Shown here: in pieces, positions 26,075 through 34,910 of the stretch | Layout of the letters: every line of letters begins with the position of its first letter | How positions within the stretch are numbered: the stretch's first letter is position 1 | Translations under genes and position numbers: made by a program | The notes under the pieces: generated by a model | The model's database searches: none | What the model saw: only the letters and a program-made list of their open reading frames with translations | What the model was told of the DNA's origin: nothing | Source: Mycobacterium colombiense CECT 3035 | GTDB lineage: Bacteria; Actinomycetota; Actinomycetes; Mycobacteriales; Mycobacteriaceae | Length of the DNA stretch: 64,000 bases | Direction of reading: 5' to 3' | Assembly: GCF_002105755.1 (NCBI RefSeq) | Contig: NZ_CP020821.1 | Coordinates: 4,154,001-4,218,000 of the forward strand

Positions 26075-27218
26075 TGCTCTTGTCACTCCTTTCGTGGGAC
26101 GTCCACCGCCGCGCGCTGTCCACATAGCGCGCGAACCGGGGCCGCACCTCATCGAGGTCGATGCCGAACTGCGTCGGGTCGGCGTGCGAGCTCGGCTCGC
26201 GCTCCGCGGCGGCCTGCCGCCACCAACTCTGCATCCGCGCCTCGAACTCGTCGGACACCGGATCGCCCAGCCATGCGTACAGGCCGGCGACCTCGCCGAT
26301 CGGGTCCGCCTGCATGGCGCGAAAGTCGATGTCGTAGAACCGATCCTCCGCGCCGCCGGCGCGAAACCGCAGTGCGCGTTCCATGCCCAGCGACCAGTGT
26401 TCGACGTTGAGCCTGCCGATATACCGGCGGTCGATCCGGTCGCTGAACGCTCCGATGATGTCGGCGTACAGGTCGGCCACCGACAAGAGGACGTCGGTGG
26501 GATCGCGATGGGTCATCACGAAGCGCGCGTCCGGGAACGCCGCGTCGAGGGCGTCGAGCCACAAGACGTGCGACGGGCACTTGAGCCGCCACGGACGCGC
26601 CGCCTCACCCCATTGCAGCAGTTGCATCACCCGGCGCTGATAGCGGAACGTGGAGGTGAGGTCTGCGCGCTCGACCAACCACGTTGAGTACGAAGGTATT
26701 TCGGCGAACGACTGGAAGATGTGGGACTTGAAATCGAGCGCCATCAACTCGTGGCACTCCATCGGTCCGTGGGTGTCCCCGGGGACATGGTGGCGGGTGC
26801 CCACCATTTCTCCCCTGTCCGGCGGCACGCGCGGGTCCGCGCCCCGCACCGTCGACGGCGGGGGACAGGGCTGCGCGGACTCCCAGCGGCGCAGGTAGCG
26901 CACGCCGGGATCCTGCGCCAGCAACATCGACAACGCGGTGGAGCCGGTGCGGGGCAGCCCGAGGCCGATCAACGGCGCGGTGATCGCGACGTCTCCGATC
27001 TCCGGGTGCCTGCGATACCAGTCCTCGACCTGGAGGCGCTGCGAGAGATACCCCACGATGCGTTGGTGCAGAAAGGCTTCGCCGCGCGCGTTGAGGTGCG
27101 CCTCGTCGCGCAGCGCGGACAGCAGGATGTCCAGGCCCTCGGTGAACGAGGCGTCGCCGAAGTCGGCGAGGCCGGTCTGCGCTTCGGCCTCGCTCATCAC
27201 CTGATCGGATGTCAACAC
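26064..27218 (-). CDS. sulfotransferase-family protein
   Basis: Protein of 384 residues. The 5'-phosphosulfate-binding loop GLPRTGSTALS and the 3'-phosphate-binding motif MTHRDPTDVLLS are clear, so it should transfer sulfate from PAPS to a hydroxyl group. This is the longer actinobacterial Stf-type family. GTG start at 27218 follows a GGAG. It is in an operon with three SDRs; sulfation or recognition of a sterol-like or polyketide-like alcohol is plausible. Some members are thought to be non-sulfating lipid-binding relatives. Confidence 0.88.
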   Translation of the reverse strand: MLTSDQVMSEAEAQTGLADFGDASFTEGLDILLSALRDEAHLNARGEAFLHQRIVGYLSQRLQVEDWYRRHPEIGDVAITAPLIGLGLPRTGSTALSMLLAQDPGVRYLRRWESAQPCPPPSTVRGADPRVPPDRGEMVGTRHHVPGDTHGPMECHELMALDFKSHIFQSFAEIPSYSTWLVERADLTSTFRYQRRVMQLLQWGEAARPWRLKCPSHVLWLDALDAAFPDARFVMTHRDPTDVLLSVADLYADIIGAFSDRIDRRYIGRLNVEHWSLGMERALRFRAGGAEDRFYDIDFRAMQADPIGEVAGLYAWLGDPVSDEFEARMQSWWRQAAAEREPSSHADPTQFGIDLDEVRPRFARYVDSARRWTSHERSDKSNGC

Positions 27219-27252
27219 GACGTCTCCATGATGAAAGTGCCTGCGGCGGTGG

Positions 27253-28128
27253 TTAACCCATCCACTGGCCGCCCGCGACGTCGATGGTCTGCCCGCACAT
27301 GTAGTCGGCCGCCTCGGAAGCCAGGAAGGCGACCATGTTGGCGGCTTCCTCGGGCAACGACGCGCGCCCCAGCTGGACCTGATGGGTGATCGCCTCCCGG
27401 ATGGCGCCGCGGCCCGCGCGTTGCCTGTCGTCCTGGGGATCGAGCAGGTACTGGCGCATCTCCGGTTTGATCATGATGCCCGGCGCCACGCCCAGAACGT
27501 TGACGCCGCGCAGCGCGACCTCATGGGCCAGGTTGCGGGTGAACCCGATGACGCCGGCCTTGCACGCGTTGTAGACCACCAGACCGCGCTGCTGGATGCG
27601 GCCGCCGACCGACCCGATGTTGATGATCTTCCCGGACCCCTGGGCGAGCATGTGCTGCAGCGCGGCGTGTGCGCCGTACATCATCATGGTCAGGCTGCCC
27701 AGGACGGTGTAGTCGATGTCGGCCTTCGTCTGCAGCTCGAACGGGCCCGCCGCCACCATCACCGGGTTGTTCACCATGATGTCGAGCCCACCGAGGTCGC
27801 CGTGGGCCCGGTCCACCGCGTCGTGCACCTGGTCCCAGTCGGACATGTCGGCCTTGACGGGGATGGCCCGCACCCCCCAGCGCTGCTCGACCTCCTTCGC
27901 GCGGCGCTCGACCTTCTCGAAGGTGCGGCCGATGAGCGCCACATCGGCCCCGCAGCCGGCCAGTCGGTTGGCGATCGCCTGCCCCAGGCCGTCGCCGCCG
28001 GCGCCGGTGACGAACGCCTTCTTGCCGGACAGGTCCATCAACTCGGTGACGCGCTTGCCGACGATGTGCTCGGGCAGCCGATCCAGTCCGAGCAGTTGCA
28101 CCCAGTCCCGCTCCTCTTGAACCGTCAT
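27253..28128 (-). CDS. SDR-family oxidoreductase with atypical motifs
   Basis: Protein of 291 residues and first gene of the operon. There is an N-terminal extension of about 35 residues before the Rossmann motif, which reads GAGGDGLGQA rather than the usual TGxxxGxG. NNAG is replaced by NNPVM, while catalytic GSVGG and YNACK are kept. ATG at 28128 has GGGAGAGG upstream. The LysR gene is divergent, 181 bases away. Confidence 0.88.
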   Translation of the reverse strand: MTVQEERDWVQLLGLDRLPEHIVGKRVTELMDLSGKKAFVTGAGGDGLGQAIANRLAGCGADVALIGRTFEKVERRAKEVEQRWGVRAIPVKADMSDWDQVHDAVDRAHGDLGGLDIMVNNPVMVAAGPFELQTKADIDYTVLGSLTMMMYGAHAALQHMLAQGSGKIINIGSVGGRIQQRGLVVYNACKAGVIGFTRNLAHEVALRGVNVLGVAPGIMIKPEMRQYLLDPQDDRQRAGRGAIREAITHQVQLGRASLPEEAANMVAFLASEAADYMCGQTIDVAGGQWMG

Positions 28129-28205
28129 CGCCGACCTCTCCCTGGACGTTGAGACATTCGAGACATGCCCGCCAGCCATCCCGGCAGGGCATCGCATCGA
28201 GCGGC

Positions 28206-28228
28206 TATGGCCGCGTCAGCCGACCATA
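28206..28228. promoter_or_regulatory. candidate LysR binding site
   Basis: TATGG and CCATA form an inverted repeat separated by 13 bases, in the region between the divergent LysR gene and the five-gene operon, about 80 bases from the operon start. The position fits LysR-type activation. The arms are short. Confidence 0.3.
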
Positions 28229-28309
28229 TGACCCGATCGGCGGCGCAAGGTAATACCAATTCGGGAAAGCGGTCATGCTCGATTTGTATGGCTGGTAGAT
28301 GTGGTGGCG

Positions 28310-29275
28310 ATGGACACCCACCGGCTCAAGTACTTTCTGCGGATCGCGGAGGAGGGGTCGATCACGCGCGCGGCCGCGGTGCTGGGAATCGCCCAGCCGG
28401 CGCTGAGCCGCCAGATCCGGCTGCTGGAGGAGGACCTCGGGATCACGCTGTTCGAGCGGACCCGGCGCGGCGTGCATCTCACGGAGGAGGGCGAGCGGCT
28501 GCGATCGTCGACGGCCGCGCCGCTGCGTCAGCTAGAGCTCGCGGTCCGGTATGCCGGATCGCCATTGGCGCGGATCGAGCGCGGGCTGCTGTTCGGCATG
28601 GTGCCCACGACGGCCGGCGTGCTGGCCGCGCCGCTGGCGGCGAGCGTTGGCGCCGCGTTCCCGAACGTCCACTTCCACATCGCCGTCGCGGACACCGACG
28701 ACCTGGTGCAACGCTTGCTGAAAGGCGCGATCGACCTGGCGGTGATCAACCCGGTCTCCGATGACCGGCTGTTCTTCCGGCACTTGCTGATCGAAGATCT
28801 CGTGCTGGTCGGCGGGCCCGCGTCGGACCTGTCGCCCGCCAACCCGGTCCGCTTCGCCGACCTGGCCAAGCTTTCGCTGGTGATGCCCAGCGCGCAGACC
28901 GGCATCCGCAATACGCTGGAAAACACCGCCCTTCGGCTGAAAGTCGCTCTGACCGACCGCTTTTCGACCGATTCGGTGGAGGTGGCGAAGGATCTGGTCG
29001 AGTCCGGGCTCGGCTACGCGGTGCTGCCGTCGGCGGCGTGTGGTGCCGACGTCGAAGCGGGACGGCTGCGGTGCGCGCCGATCTGCGAACCCGAGATCAA
29101 CCAGCAGCTCGGCGTGGCCGCGAGCTCGGCACTGCAGCTGCCCCGCGAATTCGCGACGAAGATCGGAGTCGTGCTGCGCGAAGAGGTCGCGCGGTTGACC
29201 AAATCGGGCTTCTGGCCTGCGCGGTTCGTGCCGTCACCGGTGTGGGATCCGAACGTCCCGGATCCGCAGAACTAG
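28310..29275 (+). CDS. LysR-family transcriptional regulator
   Basis: Protein of 321 residues. The N-terminal helix-turn-helix is typical ([20 protein letters not shown], then [17 protein letters not shown]), followed by a LysR substrate domain. ATG at 28310 is preferred over GTGs at 28301 and 28304 because LysR proteins begin just before this helix. It is divergent from the sulfotransferase/SDR operon and probably controls it. The SRPBCC gene follows on the same strand with its own ribosome site. Confidence 0.93.
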   Translation: MDTHRLKYFLRIAEEGSITRAAAVLGIAQPALSRQIRLLEEDLGITLFERTRRGVHLTEEGERLRSSTAAPLRQLELAVRYAGSPLARIERGLLFGMVPTTAGVLAAPLAASVGAAFPNVHFHIAVADTDDLVQRLLKGAIDLAVINPVSDDRLFFRHLLIEDLVLVGGPASDLSPANPVRFADLAKLSLVMPSAQTGIRNTLENTALRLKVALTDRFSTDSVEVAKDLVESGLGYAVLPSAACGADVEAGRLRCAPICEPEINQQLGVAASSALQLPREFATKIGVVLREEVARLTKSGFWPARFVPSPVWDPNVPDPQN

Positions 29276-29313
29276 ACGGGATTACGCTGCCGGGTAGCGG
29301 AAGGAGATTCTCA

Positions 29314-29784
29314 ATGACCGTCACTGTCGTCGACCGGGGGCCCCGCCAGGTGAGCCGCAGGGTCGAGGTGGCCGCCCCGGCCGCGGAGCTGTTCGCCTTG
29401 GTCGCCGATCCTCGCCGTCACCACGAGCTGGACGGGTCGGGCACGGTGCGCGACAACATCACCGTGCCGGCGCAACTGGTTGAGGGCTCGAAGTTTTCGA
29501 CGCACATGAAGATGTTCGGGCTGCCCTACCGGATCACCAGCACGATCACCGCGTTGACGCAAAACGAACTCATCGAGTGGCGCCACCCGTTGGGTCATCG
29601 CTGGCGGTGGGAATTCGAGAAGCTGTCGCCGACGCTGACCCAGGTCACCGAGACGTTCGACTACCGCGATGCCGGCGCGCTCAAGAACAAGCTGAACTAC
29701 TACGAGCGGATGGGCTTCGCCAAGGCGAACGGGTCGGGCATCGAGGCAACGCTGAGCAAGCTGCGCGACCGCTACGCAGGCTGA
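29314..29784 (+). CDS. SRPBCC (START-like) family protein
   Basis: Protein of 156 residues with the helix-grip pattern: [20 protein letters not shown] at the N-terminus, the central [16 protein letters not shown] strands, and [19 protein letters not shown]. These bind hydrophobic ligands or act in lipid or polyketide metabolism. ATG at 29314 has AAGGAG 7 bases upstream. Its stop abuts the convergent stop of the next gene inside the palindrome GGCTGATCAGCC (29778-29789). Confidence 0.88.
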   Translation: MTVTVVDRGPRQVSRRVEVAAPAAELFALVADPRRHHELDGSGTVRDNITVPAQLVEGSKFSTHMKMFGLPYRITSTITALTQNELIEWRHPLGHRWRWEFEKLSPTLTQVTETFDYRDAGALKNKLNYYERMGFAKANGSGIEATLSKLRDRYAG

Positions 29785-30345
29785 TCAGCCCGTCACCGGA
29801 TCGGCTGCGTCCCAAGGCATCACGCCGGAGACCCAGTGGCTGAGTTCGTTGACCTGGTCGTTGCGGTGCAGATGGCGTGGCGGCGTCGCGAAGGTGGAGT
29901 AGGGCCGGCAGCGGATGACGACGCGGTTCTCGCGTTCGCACATGTCCCGGATCTGCGGGCGGGCCTCCTCGCCGAGTGGCCGGCCGGACATCCGGCCGCC
30001 CACCGCCATCATCACGTCGACGGCCAGATCCCGGTCTTGGTCGATGGTGGCGTCGGCGTAGACCTGCAGATAGGCGAACGGCCAGCGCTCGTCGAGGACG
30101 CACAGGCTCACCTTGGGATCGCGTTCGACGATGCGGGCCTTGCCGCGGCCGGCCATGGTGGAGACCAGCAATTCGCCGGCGTCGGTGGGGATGTAGTACA
30201 CGATCGACATCGCCGGGCCGTCGTTGCGGCGGCGGTAGCCGAATACGCAGGTGCGATGCGTGCGCACGAATTCCCGTCGTTCGGAGGGCAGCATGTCGCG
30301 GTCGGTGGGAGCGGTGAACGGCTCGGCCGCCAGGGGGAGGAGCAT
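29785..30345 (-). CDS. pyridoxamine-5'-phosphate-oxidase-like flavin/F420 protein
   Basis: Protein of 186 residues with the split-barrel fold of PNPOx-like proteins: RTCVFGYRRRNDGPAMSIVYY, then GELLVSTMAGRGKARIVERD and VSLCVLDERWPFAYLQVYA. In mycobacteria such proteins bind FMN or coenzyme F420 and reduce diverse substrates. It is divergent from a TetR gene across a strong palindrome at 30390-30410, which probably controls it. Whether it uses F420 cannot be decided here. Confidence 0.88.
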   Translation of the reverse strand: MLLPLAAEPFTAPTDRDMLPSERREFVRTHRTCVFGYRRRNDGPAMSIVYYIPTDAGELLVSTMAGRGKARIVERDPKVSLCVLDERWPFAYLQVYADATIDQDRDLAVDVMMAVGGRMSGRPLGEEARPQIRDMCERENRVVIRCRPYSTFATPPRHLHRNDQVNELSHWVSGVMPWDAADPVTG

Positions 30346-30389
30346 GACGAATGTTCCTTGCTGTCAAGGTGGTTGATCGACCCGATATT

Positions 30390-30410
30390 TATGGATACAG
30401 TGTCTCCGTA
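30390..30410. promoter_or_regulatory. TetR operator
   Basis: A 21-base imperfect palindrome starts TATGGATACA and ends TGTCTCCGTA around one central G. Seven of the ten pairs are symmetric. It sits midway between the divergent PNPOx-like gene and the TetR gene, as expected for autoregulation. Confidence 0.6.
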
Positions 30411-30444
30411 ATATGCGCGGGTGTCAAGCGGCGGGAGCACCACA

Positions 30445-31122
30445 GTGAGTGATGTGAGCGACACCGGTCGGCCGCGGCGCCGTTCCCGCGGCCGCCCGGC
30501 CCTGCCGGTGGACCGCATCCTGGCCGCGGGCGTCGACCTCGTCGACGAACAGGGGCCGGAGGCTCTGTCGATGCGCGCGCTGGCGCAACGCCTGGCGTCG
30601 GGCACCGCCACGCTGTACCGTCACTTCTCCAATCGGTCACAGCTGGTCGCCCTGGTGGTCGACCACATCCTCGGCGAGGTCGATCTCGATGCGGACGAAC
30701 TCGCCGCACTGCCGTGGCAAGACGCCTGTATCTTGTTCGCGCAGCACATGTTTGACGCGTTGAGCAGACACGGAAATGTCGCACCGCTGTTGATCGAGTA
30801 CACGCCGATGGGGCCGAACGCGTTGGCCAACCGCGAGCGCTGCCTGGCCGTCCTGCTCGACAACGGCTTTCCACCGGCGGTTGCGGCCCACGCGTACGCG
30901 ACCCTGGCCCGTTACGTCCTGGGATTTGCGATCCAGCTGTCCGGCGCGACGGCGACCGACGGCGAACGAGACGCCGAACTCTCGGCGGCGTTTCACCGCC
31001 TCGATCCGGTCCGCTTTCCCGCAACGGTCACCGTCGCCGACGACCTACCCGTGCCGCTGGCCGACGAATTCGCTTTCGGGTTGCGGCTCATCGTCGCGGG
31101 ACTCGAGCGATTGCGGAAGTGA
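30445..31122 (+). CDS. TetR-family regulator
   Basis: Protein of 225 residues. It has the helix-turn-helix ALSMRALAQRLASGTATLYR, the HFSNRSQLVALVVD helix, and a C-terminal domain like TetR_C. A GTG at 30445 with GGGAG upstream is preferred to a GTG at 30421 that lacks one. It likely represses itself and the divergent PNPOx-like gene through 30390-30410. Confidence 0.9.
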   Translation: MSDVSDTGRPRRRSRGRPALPVDRILAAGVDLVDEQGPEALSMRALAQRLASGTATLYRHFSNRSQLVALVVDHILGEVDLDADELAALPWQDACILFAQHMFDALSRHGNVAPLLIEYTPMGPNALANRERCLAVLLDNGFPPAVAAHAYATLARYVLGFAIQLSGATATDGERDAELSAAFHRLDPVRFPATVTVADDLPVPLADEFAFGLRLIVAGLERLRK

Positions 31123-31190
31123 ACTCGAACGCGGCCTGCACCGTGGGTTGGGTGGATGCCCGGTTTGTGCTCGCGAAAGGACGTCGCCCG

Positions 31191-31676
31191 ATGATCGATC
31201 TCACCCATGCGCCGACGACGGCGCCGGCGCTGACCCGGTGGGGCCACCTCGTCAGCCGCTACGGCCTCGTGCTCGTCCTGGCGTGGATCGGTCTGGGCAA
31301 GTACGTGAAAATGGAAGCCCGCGTGCTGATTCAGCACAGCCCGCTGATGAGCTGGGTCTACAACGTCTTCAGCGTCACGTTCGTCGCGCGCGCACTTGGA
31401 ACGATGGAAATCGTTGCCGCCGTTCTGATCGCGTTGCGGCCGCTGTGGCCGCGGATCTCGGCCGCGGGCAGCGCGCTGGCGGTGGTGCTGTTCTTGGGCA
31501 CGCTGAGCTTTCTGTTCACCACCCCAGGGGTGGTCATGGCCCACGCCCACGGCCTTCCGGTGCTCTCGGCGCTGCCGGGCCAATTTCTGCTCAAGGATCT
31601 GGTCTTGCTCGGTGTCGCGCTGTGGACGTTGGGCGACTCACTGAGGGCCGCCGGTGAACAGCGTTCCCCGCAATAG
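31191..31676 (+). CDS. DUF417-family membrane protein (YkgB/RclC-like)
   Basis: Protein of 161 residues with four hydrophobic segments (YGLVLVLAWIGLGKY, VARALGTMEIVAAVLIAL, SALAVVLFLGTLSFLF, LKDLVLLGVALWTLG). The ARVLIQHSPLMSW motif is typical of DUF417, a family linked to reactive-chlorine resistance in enterobacteria. ATG at 31191 follows GAAAGGA. Its last 39 bases overlap the convergent TetR gene. Confidence 0.88.
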   Translation: MIDLTHAPTTAPALTRWGHLVSRYGLVLVLAWIGLGKYVKMEARVLIQHSPLMSWVYNVFSVTFVARALGTMEIVAAVLIALRPLWPRISAAGSALAVVLFLGTLSFLFTTPGVVMAHAHGLPVLSALPGQFLLKDLVLLGVALWTLGDSLRAAGEQRSPQ

Positions 31677-32264
31677 CATCTTGGCCGAATCGAGGGTCGC
31701 GGCGTAAGCGCCCGGGTCGAGGCCGGCAGCCCGTTCCGTCAGGCCGCGCGCCAGCGCATGGATCGCATTCACCACGGCACCCGGATCGGTGCCGGCGGGC
31801 AGCGCACCCCGTGCTCGGGCGTCCCCGATGATCTCGGAAATGATGTCGCGCAACGCATTCGGACCGGGCGGCCGCCACCGGTCGCCGTGTTCGTGGCCGA
31901 TCACGCGCATCGCTCGTTCGAAGGCGGCCAGATCGGGATAGTCGCGCATCAATTGGCTTGACTCGTCGAGCACCGCCGCGAGGCGATCGATGACGGTGTC
32001 CGCCTGCGCGGCGGCCGCCCGCAGCCGGGGGAGTGCGATCCGGTCCATCTCGGCGACGGTGGCCTCGAGCAACTCGGACTTGTTCGCAAAGTAGTGATAC
32101 AAACTCCCGCTGGTCATGTCCGCGGCGCGGGCGATCTCACGAATCGTCGCGCGGGTGCGGCCCGTCTCGGCCACGCAGCGCATCGCCGCGGCGATGATCC
32201 GTGCCCGGGTCTGCTCGGCGTCTGCGCCCACCGGCCGGCCCAATTGCGGCCCGGTGACGGTCAT
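31638..32264 (-). CDS. TetR-family regulator (one of a divergent paralogous pair)
   Basis: Protein of 208 residues, ATG at 32264. Helix-turn-helix: ATIREIARAADMTSGSLYHY, then FANKSELLEATVA. It is clearly paralogous to the TetR gene on the other side of the 132-base gap (same EIARAA, SLYxYF, KSEL and LDESxxLMRxYPDLAAFE patterns). No ribosome site is seen, so leaderless translation is possible. It overlaps the DUF417 gene by 39 bases at the 3' end. Confidence 0.9.
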   Translation of the reverse strand: MTVTGPQLGRPVGADAEQTRARIIAAAMRCVAETGRTRATIREIARAADMTSGSLYHYFANKSELLEATVAEMDRIALPRLRAAAAQADTVIDRLAAVLDESSQLMRDYPDLAAFERAMRVIGHEHGDRWRPPGPNALRDIISEIIGDARARGALPAGTDPGAVVNAIHALARGLTERAAGLDPGAYAATLDSAKMLLRGTLFTGGPQ

Positions 32265-32326
32265 CCCGCGTCGCGGGCCCGGTGATCGCGCATCGCGTAC
32301 CTCCGTGCCGATACCGTCAAGGGAAT

Positions 32327-32340
32327 TGATCGTCCGATTA
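32327..32340. promoter_or_regulatory. candidate operator between paralogous tetR genes
   Basis: TGATCGTCCGATTA contains ATCG, 2 bases, CGAT as a perfect inverted repeat. The core TGATC-N3-CGATT recurs in the palindrome at 33060-33079 upstream of the first monooxygenase, which suggests a shared repressor. Confidence 0.45.
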
Positions 32341-32396
32341 TATTCGATGTATTGCGAGCCGTCGGCCGACAGGGAGCGATCAGTGCAGGCAGCGCC

Positions 32397-33020
32397 GTGA
32401 CGCGGGCGCCACGCGGGCGCCCGGTCGGTGCCAGCGGCGAGGAGACTCGCCGCCGGATCATCGTCGCCACCATGCGGTGCGTGGCCACGGTCGGCTACGC
32501 GCGCGCGACGATTCGTGAGATCGCCCGCGCCGCGGGCGTCACCAGTGCGAGCCTCTACAACTACTTCCCGAAAAAGTCCGAACTGATGAAGGCCGCGGTG
32601 GCCGCGCGGACGGACATCGCGGTGCCGCGACTGCGCCGGGCGGCCACCCGGCCGGGCGACGCGATCGCGCGGCTAGAGGCGGTCCTCGACGAATCGGGCC
32701 GGCTGATGCGCGAATATCCCGACCTCGCGGCGTTCGAGTGGGTGATCCGGGCGGAGAACGCGATCGGCGTCGGCGTCTCCGCGCCGGAAGGGTTTCAGGC
32801 CTTCCGCGAGATCATCGACGGCATCGTCGAGGACGCCTTCCGCGAGGGCGGCCTCGCCGGCCGTGCCGACCCGCGCGGCGCCGCCGAGGCGATCTACGCG
32901 CTGATCTACGGCCTGACCGAATTGGCGGCCACGCTCACGGCCGAGGACTATCAGGCGGCGCTGGCGTCGGCCAGACGCCTGGTCCGGGGCGTCCTGCTCG
33001 CCCCGGCCTCGCCGGCATAG
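32397..33020 (+). CDS. TetR-family regulator (one of a divergent paralogous pair)
   Basis: Protein of 207 residues starting at GTG 32397 just before the conserved RGRPVGASGEETRRRI. Helix-turn-helix: ATIREIARAAGVTSASLYNY, then FPKKSELMKAAVA. It is a paralogue of the TetR at 31638-32264. It lies 90 bases upstream of the Baeyer-Villiger-type monooxygenase pair on the same strand and is the best candidate for their regulator. An earlier TTG (32352) is in frame but has no ribosome site. Confidence 0.9.
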   Translation: MTRAPRGRPVGASGEETRRRIIVATMRCVATVGYARATIREIARAAGVTSASLYNYFPKKSELMKAAVAARTDIAVPRLRRAATRPGDAIARLEAVLDESGRLMREYPDLAAFEWVIRAENAIGVGVSAPEGFQAFREIIDGIVEDAFREGGLAGRADPRGAAEAIYALIYGLTELAATLTAEDYQAALASARRLVRGVLLAPASPA

Positions 33021-33059
33021 CCGCCGGTAAACGACCTTTTGGGCGCCGGCACCCTTGAT

Positions 33060-33079
33060 ATGATCAAGCGATTGATTAT
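33060..33079. promoter_or_regulatory. operator upstream of the monooxygenase pair
   Basis: ATGATCAAGCGATTGATTAT: 16 of 20 positions are symmetric. It lies 32 bases before the GTG start of the first monooxygenase in an AT-rich island. It shares TGATC-N3-CGATT with the site between the two TetR genes. Confidence 0.6.
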
Positions 33080-33110
33080 AAGGTCGGGGCCACGGAGAGG
33101 AAGCAGGGCC

Positions 33111-34910
33111 GTGACCGAGACCGTTGGCCAGGTGCTTGACGTCGACGCGCTGCGCCGCAAGTACGCCGAAGAGCGCGCGCGCCGCATCCGCGCGGACGGC
33201 ATCGGCCAGTACGTCGAGATGGCCGGCGCCTTCGCCCGGTTCGCCGACGACCCGTGGGCCAACGGGGACCACGCCCGCGAGCCGCTCACCGATGAGGTGG
33301 ACGTCGCCATCGTCGGCGCCGGGTTCGGCGGGCTGTTGACCGGCGCGCGGCTACGCCAGCTCGGCGTCGAGAGCGTGCGGCTGATCGACCGGGCGGCCGA
33401 CGTCGGCGGCACCTGGTACTGGAATCGCTATCCCGGGATCGCGTGTGACGTCGAATCGTACGTGTACATGCCGCTGCTCGAGGAGCTCGGCTACACACCC
33501 ACCGAAAAGTATGCGAAGGGCCCGGAGATCTTCGCGCATTGCCGGCGGATCGCCGAGCACTACGACCTCTACCGCGACGCCTGCCTGCAGACCGACGTGC
33601 GGGAAATCCGTTGGGATTCAGCGGAATCCCGCTGGATCATCCGCACCGACCGAGGCGACGAGATGCGCGCCAGGTTCGTGTCCATGGCCAACGGCTATCA
33701 GGCCAAACCGAAGCTGCCGGGCATCGACGGGCTCGGCGCCTTCGGCGGGCATGCGTTCCACACCAGCCGCTGGGACTATGCCTACACGGGACCGGCCTTG
33801 GAGAACCTGGCCGACAAGCGCGTCGGCATCATCGGCACCGGCGCCACGGCGATCCAGTGTGTACCGCACCTCGCCGCTGCCGCCCGGCGGCTCTACGTCT
33901 TTCAGCGCACCCCGTCGTCGGTGGACGTGCGGGCCAACCGCGCCACGGATCCGGAGTGGGCCAACGGTTTACAGCCCGGGTGGCAACGCGAGCGGATACA
34001 CAATTTCCAGATCCTCACGGCCGGCGGCCAAGCCGACCAGGACCTGGTGGCCGATGCCTGGACGAGCATCACCCGCAAGCTGCCGGTGATGCGCCAGGAT
34101 CGCGACGGCCTCACCGATCCCGAACAGCGCGGCCGAGACATCGAACTGGCGGACTTCGCCAAGATGGACGAGATCCGGGCGCGCGTCGCGGCGATCGTCA
34201 CCGATCCCGCCACGGCCGAGGCGCTCAAACCGTGGTACGGATACTTCTGCAAACGACCCTGCTTCCACGACGAGTACCTGCCGACGTTCAACCGGGACAA
34301 CGTCACCCTGGTCGACACCCGCGGCCGCGGGGTGCAGCGCATCACCGAGGCCGGCGTGGTGGTCGACGGCGTCAGCTACGAAGTCGACTGCCTGATCTTC
34401 GCAACGGGTTTCGAGGTGGGCACCGACTACTGCCGCCGCACCGGATTCGAGCTGATCGGCCGCGACGGCGTGACGCTGACCGAACATTGGGACGACGGTG
34501 TGCGTACCTTCCAGGGCCTGTGCACCACCAAGTTCCCCAATTGCTTCATCGAAAGCATCGCCCAGGCCGGCCTGACGGTGAACTTCCCCTACCTGCTCGA
34601 CGTGCAGGCCGGCCACGTCGCGTGGATCATCGCGACCGCACTAGCCGACGGCATCACCGAAATCGAGGCCGCGCCCGACGCCGAGGCCGGCTGGGTCGAC
34701 ACGGTGGTGGCGCGCTCGGTCGCGAGCGCCGAGCGCGCCAAGACATGCACGCCCGGCTACTACAACCGAGAAGGCAAGGCCGACGCCAAGACTCGGCAGG
34801 GCAGCTTCTTCTTCGGCGCTCCCACCGAATACGCGGACATCCTGCAGCGGTGGCGGGCCGACGGCGACCTGAACGGCATGGTGATCCGGCGCGCCGGGGA
34901 CCGACCGTGA
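33111..34910 (+). CDS. Baeyer-Villiger-type flavin monooxygenase
   Basis: Protein of 599 residues. An N-terminal extension of about 65 residues precedes the FAD-binding GAGFGG (about residues 69-74). The BVMO fingerprint FGGHAFHTSRWD matches FxGxxxHxxxW and is followed by the NADPH-binding GTGATAIQ. Such enzymes insert oxygen next to a carbonyl, turning ketones into esters or lactones; steroid and cyclic ketones are common mycobacterial substrates. GTG at 33111 has GGAGAGG upstream. It overlaps the second monooxygenase (GTGA). Confidence 0.92.
   Translation: MTETVGQVLDVDALRRKYAEERARRIRADGIGQYVEMAGAFARFADDPWANGDHAREPLTDEVDVAIVGAGFGGLLTGARLRQLGVESVRLIDRAADVGGTWYWNRYPGIACDVESYVYMPLLEELGYTPTEKYAKGPEIFAHCRRIAEHYDLYRDACLQTDVREIRWDSAESRWIIRTDRGDEMRARFVSMANGYQAKPKLPGIDGLGAFGGHAFHTSRWDYAYTGPALENLADKRVGIIGTGATAIQCVPHLAAAARRLYVFQRTPSSVDVRANRATDPEWANGLQPGWQRERIHNFQILTAGGQADQDLVADAWTSITRKLPVMRQDRDGLTDPEQRGRDIELADFAKMDEIRARVAAIVTDPATAEALKPWYGYFCKRPCFHDEYLPTFNRDNVTLVDTRGRGVQRITEAGVVVDGVSYEVDCLIFATGFEVGTDYCRRTGFELIGRDGVTLTEHWDDGVRTFQGLCTTKFPNCFIESIAQAGLTVNFPYLLDVQAGHVAWIIATALADGITEIEAAPDAEAGWVDTVVARSVASAERAKTCTPGYYNREGKADAKTRQGSFFFGAPTEYADILQRWRADGDLNGMVIRRAGDRP

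Noticed and set aside
29778..29789. GGCTGATCAGCC as a bidirectional terminator
   Set aside because: The stem is short with no loop and there are no T-runs on either side.
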